Of a DNA stretch of 27,243 nt, positions 16,560 to 23,325 are shown in pieces. This DNA comes from Akkermansiaceae bacterium UBA956 (GTDB lineage Bacteria > Verrucomicrobiota > Verrucomicrobiia > Verrucomicrobiales > Akkermansiaceae). A model generated the notes under the pieces. That model did no database searches, was not told where the DNA came from, and saw only the letters and a list, made by a program, of their open reading frames with translations. The translations under genes were made by a program, and so were the position numbers. The stretch is from assembly GCA_002293145.1 (NCBI GenBank), contig DBCO01000037.1:1-27243 (forward strand). Reading direction: 5' to 3'. Numbering within the stretch: the first letter of the stretch is position 1; every line of letters begins with the position of its first letter.

Positions 16560-17216
16560 TTAAAAGTTGTAGCGCAAGCCCATAGCGGCACCCAGATCTT
16601 TCTCGAACACAGTATCTCCCAAAACTTGGGTTTGCAGTGAGAAAATAGCTGTCACGTTGTCGTTGATTTCATATCCGAGTGATGCTTCCAGAATCCCGAT
16701 GTCCTCTTTTTCAATTGCAGGGCTAGAACCAAAAGTAAAGGTTCCAACGTAGAGTGCAAAGAGGTGTGTGTAGCTCAAGCCAGCAGATAAGCGGCCAGAC
16801 TGGTAGCTGACACCGACATCAGCCAAGAGTCCTTCGGTGGTGAAAAGGTCTACGCCACCGTTGCTAAATCCGACCTTGCCGTAACCAAAACCACCTACGA
16901 GGGAAACTCCTTCGCTAAGCTCTTGAGTGTAGTGCGCCAACACGCGCAAGTCATTGAATTTCCACTCCTGTCCGGGGCTAACTGCGTCCGTGTAAGCATT
17001 TTCGAATCGGCCATCGATAGAAAGTCCGTTGCCGATATCAAATCCACTGTCTAAACGGAAACCTTCAGCGTCGAGGTCTCCCGAAAAATTGTTGGAGACC
17101 GCACTCAAACCGATGTAAGCGCTCTTATCAACGGCGGAAGAAGCTAAGGAAGAGGTCTGACCAGCGCAAACGGTGGCAGTTACGGCAGTTGCTGTAATTA
17201 AGTGGTGTAATTTCAT
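16560..17216 (-). CDS. Small outer-membrane beta-barrel protein
   Basis: A 218-residue exported protein. A signal peptide covers about residues 1-25 (basic start MKLHH, hydrophobic Ala/Thr/Val core). The mature part alternates polar and hydrophobic residues in strands (LAHYTQEL, SVVGGFGYGKVGF-like, LSAGLSYTHLFAL, TAIFSLQTQVL). It ends in MGLRYNF, with the terminal aromatic residue that directs BamA-mediated insertion. The size fits an eight-stranded barrel of the OmpA/OmpW/opacity-protein type, but I cannot assign a specific family. Function could be structural or pore-forming. Monocistronic with a strong terminator, which suggests substantial expression. Confidence 0.8.
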   Translation of the reverse strand: MKLHHLITATAVTATVCAGQTSSLASSAVDKSAYIGLSAVSNNFSGDLDAEGFRLDSGFDIGNGLSIDGRFENAYTDAVSPGQEWKFNDLRVLAHYTQELSEGVSLVGGFGYGKVGFSNGGVDLFTTEGLLADVGVSYQSGRLSAGLSYTHLFALYVGTFTFGSSPAIEKEDIGILEASLGYEINDNVTAIFSLQTQVLGDTVFEKDLGAAMGLRYNF

Positions 17217-17452
17217 AAGACGATTGAAATTTTACTTGAGAATCGATTATTTGCGAGAAAAAACTCAAATAACTTTGCAAATAATACATTGATCCGAATC
17301 GAATGATACCTGGATGAACTCGAAATTTGGGAACGTCAGCAAAACGAGCAAGGTCCAATATCCCCATAACTGGCGGCTCATTTTTCATTCGTGCAAAACG
17401 GATTTCCACGATGATTCGGATATTTCTAGAAAAAAATCAATGCAGAGAGAAA

Positions 17453-17480
17453 TTGACGATTCTGCGACGCTACGTATAGT
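17453..17480 (+). promoter_or_regulatory. Promoter giving a leaderless HtrA mRNA
   Basis: TTGACG (17453-17458), 16 nt, then TATAGT (17475-17480), with exactly 6 nt before the ATG at 17487. Transcription from this sigma-70-type promoter would begin at or next to the A of the start codon. An in-frame ATG at 17520 could serve if translation began internally, but it would spoil the signal peptide. Confidence 0.65.
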
Positions 17481-17486
17481 GAATTT

Positions 17487-18467
17487 ATGAGAACGATAGG
17501 GTTATACTGGTTGATATGGATGGGAGTGATTTTCACTCTGTCGGCTCAGGTGGTGGTGGCTGTCGAGCAGATAGAGGATTTGCAGGTGTTGGAGAAAAAA
17601 GTCCAACAAGTGGCCAAGGATCGAATGTCGCTGACAGTGGCTTTGGTGGCTGAGGATGCCTCCAGCTCGGGCTCGGGCGTGATCACCACTGAGACAGGTT
17701 TGATTTTGACTGCCGCACACGTGGTGCAAGGCAGTGAGACGATGGAGGTGGTCTTTCCCGATGGCAAAACGCTGAAGGGCAAGGTGCTCGGAGCTAACTA
17801 TGGCAAGGACTTGGCCATGGTGCAGATCGAGCAGCAGGGAAAATGGCCTCATGCGCCACGTGGTAAATCAAAACCTCTGGAGGTGGGCGACTGGGTGGTA
17901 GCGCTGGGTCATGCCGCGGGCTTCGATCCGGCTAGGACCCCGCCAGTGCGCTTGGGGCGTGTGGTTTCGAAGGGGCCAGGTATTTTTTTTACCTCAGAGT
18001 GCACGCTGATCGGCGGTGACTCGGGTGGCCCTTTGTTTGATTTGGAGGGCAACATTGTCGGCATCAATTCGAACATTGGCCAAGCACTGCGGGTCAACAA
18101 TCACGCGGGGGTAGATGGCTTTATCGATGACTGGGATAAAATGCTCGCTGGTGAGCAATGGGGCAAGTTGGTTTTAGACCCTATGCTGAATGAGGACATG
18201 CCTGTATTGGGCATTGCTCTTGATGGAACTCGACGTGGTCTAGTCGTCGGAGCGGTGAGCAATGGCTCGAAGGCGACCCAAGCAGGGATCATGCCGGGGG
18301 ATTTGTTGGTGGGGATCGAGGGCGAAAAATTACGCAACTTGGACGACCTCCGCAATGAACTGCTGCGCAGACAGGTCGGTGATAAGGTGAAAATCACCAT
18401 CGTCAGGGATGGTGAGAGCATGGAAAAGGAAGTGGAGCTCGTGCGCCGTGGTGATACTGAACAATGA
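17487..18467 (+). CDS. HtrA/DegP-like periplasmic serine protease with one PDZ domain
   Basis: A 326-residue S1C protease. A signal peptide covers about residues 1-26. The chymotrypsin-like domain (about 45-215) has the full triad: His78 in LTAAHVV, Asp108 in YGKDLAMVQ and Ser179 in IGGDSGGPLFD. One PDZ domain follows (about 238-320), containing GLVVGAVSNGSKATQAGIMP and GDLLVGI. This is the standard HtrA order, shorter than DegP because only one PDZ is present. It should degrade or sense misfolded envelope proteins. Its stop codon overlaps the start of the next gene by 4 nt (ATGA), so the two are translationally coupled. The promoter directly abuts the start codon. Confidence 0.93.
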   Translation: MRTIGLYWLIWMGVIFTLSAQVVVAVEQIEDLQVLEKKVQQVAKDRMSLTVALVAEDASSSGSGVITTETGLILTAAHVVQGSETMEVVFPDGKTLKGKVLGANYGKDLAMVQIEQQGKWPHAPRGKSKPLEVGDWVVALGHAAGFDPARTPPVRLGRVVSKGPGIFFTSECTLIGGDSGGPLFDLEGNIVGINSNIGQALRVNNHAGVDGFIDDWDKMLAGEQWGKLVLDPMLNEDMPVLGIALDGTRRGLVVGAVSNGSKATQAGIMPGDLLVGIEGEKLRNLDDLRNELLRRQVGDKVKITIVRDGESMEKEVELVRRGDTEQ

Positions 18468-19669
18468 GAATTTTTATGGATATAAAATGTGTGTATAGTA
18501 TTTGGGGACTGGTTTTCTCTGCTGTCGCTTGGGGGCAGGATCTACCGCTACAAACGGAGGAACAACGTGCGGTATTGCGGCATCAATCCAACGTGGTGTT
18601 CGATCTCGTATCGCCCATTTCCCAAAAATCTAGCAAGTCCTGCGTCTGGGTTTGGGCTGGTGGCAGTCGGCAGCTATGCGTCGGCACCGTTGTTGGCGAT
18701 GGCTCTCAGGTGCTCGCCAAATGGAGTGAGGTAGCGCGCGCGCGCGAGAGCAAGTTGCTCTGCGTGGGTGAGGGGAATGAGACATTTCCTGCTACCATCG
18801 AAGGGGTCTATGAAGAAGAGGACCTAGTCTTGCTCAAGCTGAAGGACTCGACTCTCAAGCCGGTCACTTTTTCTCCCACGCAAGCATTGGAGCTCGGTCA
18901 GTTCTTGGTTGCTGCTGCGCCTGGTGATACTACCTTGGGATTTGGCGTCGTCAGTGTGGCTGAGCGTAGTTTGCGCGAAAGCGATCAAGCCTTTGTGGGG
19001 ATTGGTGCGGAAACTCACCAAGACGGCACAGGTGTGATTGTTCGCGAGGTCGCTGATGATTCCCCTGCAAAAAAAGCAGACATCAGCAAGGGGGACATCA
19101 TCCTCAGTGTGAATGGTCAGATCATCAGCGGGCTGATGCAGTTCCGCTCGCTACTCAGCACCCTCAAGCCTGGTGAAAATACCGTTTTCCGTTATTCTCG
19201 CAAGGGTGATCACAGAGACGTCGAGTTAAAGCTCGCAGCTAAGCCGAAAAATGCAGCCTTCCCGCAGCGCCGCCTTGAGGTGATGGAGCGCATGGGCGGA
19301 GACATCAGCAATGTGCGCGATGGCTTTCCTGCCGTGATCCAGACCGATCTTGTGCTCAATCCTGAGGAGTGCGGAGGCCCTGTGCTCGATCTCAAGGGCA
19401 ATGTCGTCGGCATCATGGCCGCCCGCGCTGGCCGCATCCGCAGTTATGTCATCTCCGCTTCCGCCATTGAGGAAATGCTCAAACGCAAGCCCGTAGAAGA
19501 ATCTTTGGCCCGCGTGAAAAAAGAAGAGCCCGGTCCTAAACTTGCCGGCTCACGCGAAGCCCGTCCGCGCCTCAATCGCCAGCAAATGCAACGCCTGCGT
19601 GCCCGCATGAAGGAAATGGACTCCCTGATGCGCGAGCTCGATCAGGAAATAAACCAAATCGATCGCTAG
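18464..19669 (+). CDS. Degenerate HtrA-like pseudoprotease with a PDZ domain inserted in the protease fold
   Basis: A 401-residue exported protein, coupled to the upstream protease by a 4-nt overlap. A signal peptide ends near residue 24; ATG at 18476 (Met5) is an alternative start. The protease-like N-terminal part keeps Asp120 (YEEEDLVLLKL), but the position of the catalytic His is Ser88 (VLAKWSEVA). After GFGVVSVAERS (159-169), where HtrA proteins continue into the Ser segment, a complete PDZ domain (about 178-258) intervenes. The protease fold then resumes with IQTDLVLNPEECGGPVLDL (292-310), where the nucleophile Ser is Cys303. With no His it is unlikely to be a protease. A C-terminal Arg/Met-rich coiled coil (about 368-400) follows. 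It may regulate or scaffold the upstream protease. Confidence 0.85.
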   Translation: MRIFMDIKCVYSIWGLVFSAVAWGQDLPLQTEEQRAVLRHQSNVVFDLVSPISQKSSKSCVWVWAGGSRQLCVGTVVGDGSQVLAKWSEVARARESKLLCVGEGNETFPATIEGVYEEEDLVLLKLKDSTLKPVTFSPTQALELGQFLVAAAPGDTTLGFGVVSVAERSLRESDQAFVGIGAETHQDGTGVIVREVADDSPAKKADISKGDIILSVNGQIISGLMQFRSLLSTLKPGENTVFRYSRKGDHRDVELKLAAKPKNAAFPQRRLEVMERMGGDISNVRDGFPAVIQTDLVLNPEECGGPVLDLKGNVVGIMAARAGRIRSYVISASAIEEMLKRKPVEESLARVKKEEPGPKLAGSREARPRLNRQQMQRLRARMKEMDSLMRELDQEINQIDR

Positions 19670-19690
19670 AAGCATTTCCAGCTATTTTCC

Positions 19691-19718
19691 TTGATCTGGC
19701 GAGCTGATTGACTATTCT
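19691..19718 (+). promoter_or_regulatory. Promoter giving a leaderless mlaD-like mRNA
   Basis: TTGATC (19691-19696), 16 nt, then TATTCT (19713-19718), again exactly 6 nt before the ATG at 19725. The geometry is identical to that at 17453, which supports both. It also argues against the GTG at 19719 as start codon. Confidence 0.6.
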
Positions 19719-19724
19719 GTGTGC

Positions 19725-20750
19725 ATGACCGATAAAATACGGAAAAACGAGATTTTAGTGGGAAGTTTCCTTCTACTCGGGCTGACCCTGCTTGGTGGCA
19801 TGATCTTTCAATTTGGCCGATTCGGTGATCGCTTCCAGCATTATTACTCACTGCAGCTCGTCGTCGATGATGCCGCAGGTATCATCAAGGGCTCAGAAAT
19901 TCGCATGGGTGGCGCCAAGATCGGCAAGGTAGGGAATTTGCCCGTACTCAATGACGATGCTCTCGTCGTCATCAATCTTGACATTGATGACCGCATCAAG
20001 ATCCGCCAGGGCTCCACTCTCAGCGTCGCATCCGCCTCACTGCTCGGTGATAAAATGATCATCGTCACTCCCAATAAGGAGAAAAACGGCCAATACATCG
20101 CCCCTGGTTCCGTCATCGCCGGCGGCGGTCCTTCGGGGCTCGATGCCATCCAGTCCAATGCCGAAATCCTCAGCCGCGATGCCCGCAAGCTCATGAATGG
20201 CGCTGCTGGCACCCTGAAAAAAGTCGACCTCGCCATCGATGATATCCGCACCGCCTCACAGCACCTCTCTCAGACCCTAGAGAAGGTCAACACCTCGGTG
20301 CTTAAGACCGCTAACTTACAAAAAGTCGACCAAGCCATCGATGACTTCGCCAAAACCTCTGCTGCACTAGAAAAAACTAGCCAGCAAATGGAGCCTACTA
20401 TTGCCGATGCCCGCGCAGCCATCGACTCCATCGAAAAAGCTGCCAGCGGTGCGCAAACTACGTTTTCTAAGGTAAATCAACGCATCGACGAGCTCGAGCC
20501 GACCATGAAAGAGCTCCCCGCCGCCACCAAAGCCATTGCCCAAGCCGCACAAAAAGCCAATCTCACCATGGATCAAATTGCTCAAGGAAATGGCTTGATC
20601 AGCACTCTAACCCATGATAATGAAGTCTCCGCCGACGCGAAAGCATTCATTCGGAACTTGAAAGAGCGTGGTATCCTGCGCTACCAAGATGCCGAGCAAC
20701 TTCATCCCGAAGATGACCCCCGCAATCGATTTCGTGGCAAAAGACGCTAA
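19725..20750 (+). CDS. MlaD/MCE-domain lipid transport protein
   Basis: A 341-residue protein with an N-terminal transmembrane helix (about 10-30) and an MCE domain (about 40-118: LQLVVDDAAGIIKGSEIRMG, then ASASLLGDKMI). A long, mostly helical, coiled-coil-prone region (about 140-310) follows, rich in Ala, Lys and Gln. MCE proteins form hexamers on the periplasmic side of an ABC permease and ferry phospholipids between membranes. The partner genes for MlaE-type permease and MlaF-type ATPase are not in this window, so they must be elsewhere or it works alone. ATG at 19725 is preferred to GTG at 19719. It ends with a basic tail, RNRFRGKRR. Confidence 0.88.
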   Translation: MTDKIRKNEILVGSFLLLGLTLLGGMIFQFGRFGDRFQHYYSLQLVVDDAAGIIKGSEIRMGGAKIGKVGNLPVLNDDALVVINLDIDDRIKIRQGSTLSVASASLLGDKMIIVTPNKEKNGQYIAPGSVIAGGGPSGLDAIQSNAEILSRDARKLMNGAAGTLKKVDLAIDDIRTASQHLSQTLEKVNTSVLKTANLQKVDQAIDDFAKTSAALEKTSQQMEPTIADARAAIDSIEKAASGAQTTFSKVNQRIDELEPTMKELPAATKAIAQAAQKANLTMDQIAQGNGLISTLTHDNEVSADAKAFIRNLKERGILRYQDAEQLHPEDDPRNRFRGKRR

Positions 20751-20763
20751 ACCCCCAGTTTTT

Positions 20764-21951
20764 ATGACAACACAGCCCCCGTCCTTAATACCTGCCCTGC
20801 ACAGTGCTGTTCCGCGCGTTGCCCTGCTCATCGAAACCTCCAATGGCTATGCCCGCGAATTGCTGCATGGTGTGGAGGAATACATTCGCAGTCACAGTCC
20901 GTGGCACATTTTCCTTGCCGAGCGCGGCCGTGGTGATGCACCGCCCGATTGGCTCAACGCCTGGGACGGTGATGGCATCATCGCCCGCGTCGAGAATAAA
21001 AAAATCGCCCAAGTTCTCAGCAAAGCCAAGCAGCCTGTCGTCGATCTCAGCTCCTATCGCTTCCTCAAAAAAGTTCCCTCAGTCATGACCGATAGTAAGG
21101 CCATTGCCGAGCTCGCCGCCACCCATTTCCTCAATCGTGGCTTCACCCACTTTGCCTTCTGCGGACTCGCCCGCTTCCCCTGGTCACGCCAGCGCGGCGA
21201 GCATTTCAAAAAAGCCTTGTTTGAAAAAAAGCACTACGTCCATGCATACAAACCCAGCTCGAGCAATAGCGAAGATAGCGAAAAAGAGATCGATGTGATC
21301 GCTAAGTGGCTGCTTACCTTGCCCAAGCCCGTCGCCATCTTCGCCTGCTATGATGCCCGTGGTCGCCAAATTCTCGATGCCTGCCACCGCGTCAATATCT
21401 CCGTGCCCGAGGAAGTCGCCGTGCTCGGCGTCGACAACGACGAACTCCTCTGCGAGCTCTGCCCGCAACCACTCTCCAGCGTCGATCCCAACCCGCGCCG
21501 CTCTGGCTGGCTTGCCGCCTCCTTGCTCGATCAAATAATGCAGGGGCAAAAAATCGAGCCCGAAGTACACATCGTCAAGCCCGCCGGCATCAGCACCCGC
21601 CAAAGCACCGATGTCCTCGCCGTGTCCGATGTTAACATCGTCCGCGCCCTGCGCTACATCCGCGAGAACGCCTGCAAAGGCATCACCGTCGATGACGTCG
21701 TATCCGAGTCAGGCATCGCCCGCCGCACCATGGAATCCCGCATCAAAAAATTGATTGGCCGCAGTCCGCACGAGGAAATTATGCGCGTGCAGTTCCAGCG
21801 GGCCCAGCGCCTGCTGCTCCACACCAACCTGCCCGTCACCGTCATTTCCGAGCGCGCAGGCTTCGAGAACCCCGAATACTTCAGCGTCGCCTTCAAACGC
21901 CTCAGCGGCATGCCTCCCGCCACCTTCCGCCGCAAACGCGGCGAAGCCTAA
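20764..21951 (+). CDS. XylR-type transcriptional regulator (LacI-like sensor plus AraC DNA-binding domain)
   Basis: A 395-residue regulator laid out like Escherichia coli XylR. A periplasmic-binding-protein-like sugar sensor (about 17-280: VALLIETSNGYARELLHGVE, then FACYDARGRQILDACHRVNI and VLGVDNDELLCELCPQPLSS) is fused to a C-terminal AraC domain with two helix-turn-helix motifs (about 287-392: ITVDDVVSESGIARRTMESR and VISERAGFENPEYFSVAFKR). It lies 13 nt after the mlaD-like stop and may be co-transcribed. ATG at 20764 is chosen over a GTG at 20668, which would run deep into the upstream gene. Verrucomicrobiota have many such regulators of sugar use, but no sugar genes are adjacent, so the ligand and target are unknown. 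Confidence 0.92.
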   Translation: MTTQPPSLIPALHSAVPRVALLIETSNGYARELLHGVEEYIRSHSPWHIFLAERGRGDAPPDWLNAWDGDGIIARVENKKIAQVLSKAKQPVVDLSSYRFLKKVPSVMTDSKAIAELAATHFLNRGFTHFAFCGLARFPWSRQRGEHFKKALFEKKHYVHAYKPSSSNSEDSEKEIDVIAKWLLTLPKPVAIFACYDARGRQILDACHRVNISVPEEVAVLGVDNDELLCELCPQPLSSVDPNPRRSGWLAASLLDQIMQGQKIEPEVHIVKPAGISTRQSTDVLAVSDVNIVRALRYIRENACKGITVDDVVSESGIARRTMESRIKKLIGRSPHEEIMRVQFQRAQRLLLHTNLPVTVISERAGFENPEYFSVAFKRLSGMPPATFRRKRGEA

Positions 21952-21968
21952 TCGCGGTAGCATCACCC

Positions 21969-21999
21969 ATCAGGAGAAGGGAGTTGCCATCCTTCGATA
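21969..21999 (+). repeat. Copy 1 of a 31-nt dispersed repeat
   Basis: The first 24 nt (21969-21992) match 22201-22224 with a single C/T difference. The last 7 nt are similar (ending in GATA) and form a small ATC/GAT hairpin. It lies 17 nt after the XylR-like stop codon. Confidence 0.75.
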
Positions 22000-22021
22000 C
22001 AGCCATACAAGCGATTTTTTA

Positions 22022-22048
22022 CCCACGAAAGTCACGAAATACACGAAA
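22022..22048. repeat. Phased 9-nt CACGAAA repeat
   Basis: Three 9-nt units (22022-22030, 22031-22039, 22040-22048) share the core CACGAAA preceded by two variable bases (CC, GT, TA). Confidence 0.7.
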
Positions 22049-22061
22049 AGGGGAATTGAGT

Positions 22062-22092
22062 CTGAAAGTTGAAAAGCTGAAAAGCTGAAAGT
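22062..22092. repeat. Phased 7-9-nt CTGAAA(A/G) repeat
   Basis: CTGAAAGTT, GAAAAG, CTGAAAAG and CTGAAAGT follow each other, with a GAAA core every 7-8 nt. The final GAAAGTC (22087-22093) is the reverse complement of the GACTTTC heptamer repeated at the right end of the window. Confidence 0.65.
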
Positions 22093-22185
22093 CGGGAATG
22101 ATTTTCCGCCACGGTTATTGTTTCTGCAATTGCCAGGTGAGGGGGAGATTGCTGGTTGTTCCTCCTCGGATTTTATTTCAAGCGC

Positions 22186-22231
22186 TGTCCCAACGGGACA
22201 ATCAGGAGAAGGGAGTTGCTATCCGTTGATA
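22186..22231 (+). repeat. REP-like element: palindrome plus copy 2 of the 31-nt repeat
   Basis: TGTCCC-AAC-GGGACA (22186-22200) is a perfect short hairpin directly followed by the second copy of the 31-nt repeat (22201-22231). That copy ends in a further hairpin, CTATC (22219-22223) with GATAG (22228-22232). This resembles a REP (repetitive extragenic palindrome) element, but no REP-associated transposase is nearby. Confidence 0.55.
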
Positions 22232-22356
22232 GAGTCAGATCACCTACCTGCGCCAAACAATGGGGGAAAATTTCACGCCACGATTCGGTCGTTTCCTTTC
22301 ATATTTTCCTTGTTGCCGCTATTTTCTCATACAGGAAAATAGGCTAAATTAAGAAA

Positions 22357-23238
22357 ATGAACGACTGGAAAATCATTGAGCATCTGATTCAGACGAAGGA
22401 ATTGCTTCCTCCGTTGCAGCGTGACTCTGTGCTGACGTCAGGGGAAGAGCTTGGTGGCGCGGATCTCATGCTGACCACCTTTTTGAAGGGGAATCATCTG
22501 GAGCAATTCCTCTTTCTTGTGGAGGTGAAGGCCGCCAGCACACCGCAGATCGTGCAGAACGCGATCCATCAGATCAAATTCATTCACAGGAAGAATAACG
22601 ACCCGGAAATGCATCCCATGATCGTCGTACCCTATCTTTCGGAAGAGCGCCTCAAAGATCTAGAAGAAGCGCAAGTGAGCGGGATCGATCTATGTGGCAA
22701 TGGGATCGTCAATATTCCGGGGCGCCTCTCTATCTTTCGCACGGGGAATGAGAACCGCTATCCTGAGTCGCGCCCGGTCAGTAATCCTTTCCAAGGTAAA
22801 ACCGCAATGGTAGCACGCGCATTCATTTCCGAACTTTCTTTACACAGCGAAAAGACAGAGTTCGATACGTTGGGTGCGCTTCAACAAACCATTATAGATG
22901 GGGGTGCCGCTATCTCACTCTCTCAAGTATCCAAGGCTGTATCTGCTCTTTCTCAAACCCGCCAGCGAAACCCCGTGGACCCAAGATCTCTGGATCTACG
23001 ACCCTCCGCACCAATCAGCACTTCACCCTCAAGACCAACCCGCTCGCCAACAAAGACCTCGACGACTTCAAAGCCGTCTATCAGCCCAGTGCCTTCGCCA
23101 AGCGCAAGGAAACCGAGCGCTTCAAGAAATTCACCTACGCCGAGATCGTGGAGAGAGACAAAGCCAACCTCGACATCCTCTGGCTCAAGGACGACAGCCT
23201 CGAAGACAGCGGAAGCCTCCCAGCTCCCGCCCTGCTAG
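22357..23238 (+). CDS. Truncated restriction-endonuclease-like/winged-helix protein fused to out-of-frame hsdM sequence
   Basis: Codons 1 to about 199 are a genuine gene. A PD-(D/E)XK-like fold has Asp36 (GGADLML) and Glu56-x-Lys58 (LVEVKA), followed by SGIDLCGN (108-115) and NPFQGKTAMVARAF. The start of a winged helix-turn-helix (AISLSQVSKAVSAL, 185-198) comes next. I know this layout from standalone restriction-endonuclease-like DNA-binding proteins of unknown role. At about 22954 the homology stops in the recognition helix, and the frame runs into hsdM DNA in a wrong phase. This gives an artificial Ser/Thr/Pro/Arg-rich tail (about 200-293). The normal end of the protein is missing, so it is probably a pseudogene, although the catalytic-like half remains. 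Confidence 0.7.
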   Translation: MNDWKIIEHLIQTKELLPPLQRDSVLTSGEELGGADLMLTTFLKGNHLEQFLFLVEVKAASTPQIVQNAIHQIKFIHRKNNDPEMHPMIVVPYLSEERLKDLEEAQVSGIDLCGNGIVNIPGRLSIFRTGNENRYPESRPVSNPFQGKTAMVARAFISELSLHSEKTEFDTLGALQQTIIDGGAAISLSQVSKAVSALSQTRQRNPVDPRSLDLRPSAPISTSPSRPTRSPTKTSTTSKPSISPVPSPSARKPSASRNSPTPRSWRETKPTSTSSGSRTTASKTAEASQLPPC

Positions 23239-23321
23239 CCGCCGAGATCGTGGAGAGCCTCGAAGCCGCCCTCGAAGAGTTCCGCGCGGTGGAGGAGGCA
23301 TTGGCGCTCAAAGAAGACTAG
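22954..23321 (+). pseudogene. hsdM: hsdM remnant: C-terminus of a type I restriction-modification methyltransferase
   Basis: From about 22955 the frame reads KPASETPWTQDLWIYD. After one surplus C in the CCC run at 23002-23004 it continues LRTNQHFTLKTNPLANKDLD, RFKKFTYAEIVERDKANLDI, LWLKDDSLEDSGSLPAPALL and AAEIVESLEAALEEFRAVEE, to a TAG at 23319. This is the characteristic C-terminal end of HsdM, the N6-adenine methyltransferase subunit of type I systems. Only ~120 of the usual ~500 codons remain; the AdoMet-binding and NPPF catalytic region is gone. Its 5' end is joined to the truncated gene starting at 22357. The natural stop is 4 nt before the mrr start, so hsdM and mrr were probably one operon. 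A sequencing error could explain the frameshift, but not the deletion. Confidence 0.85.
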
Positions 23322-23325
23322 AACC

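Larger units (their letters stand above)
21952..22356. other. Repeat-rich spacer before the restriction locus
   Basis: A 405-nt region with no credible gene; two short frames of 63 and 74 codons lack domains. It holds two copies of a ~31-nt element, a 15-nt palindrome and two phased microrepeats (listed separately). Near 22345 a -10-like TAAATT stands 6 nt before the ATG at 22357, but no -35 box fits. Confidence 0.65.

Noticed and set aside
18734..18743. Five GC dinucleotides in a row inside the pseudoprotease gene
   Set aside because: Could be a slippage site, but the frame is intact across it and ten bases is too short to claim phase variation.
20668..20763. GTG start extending the XylR-like protein by 32 residues
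   Set aside because: It would overlap 83 nt of the mlaD-like gene. The ATG at 20764 gives the normal family length.
23000..23238. Ser/Thr/Pro/Arg-rich, mucin-like C-terminal tail of the 22357 frame
   Set aside because: It is hsdM coding DNA read in the wrong frame. The correct frame gives recognisable HsdM C-terminal sequence down to 23321.
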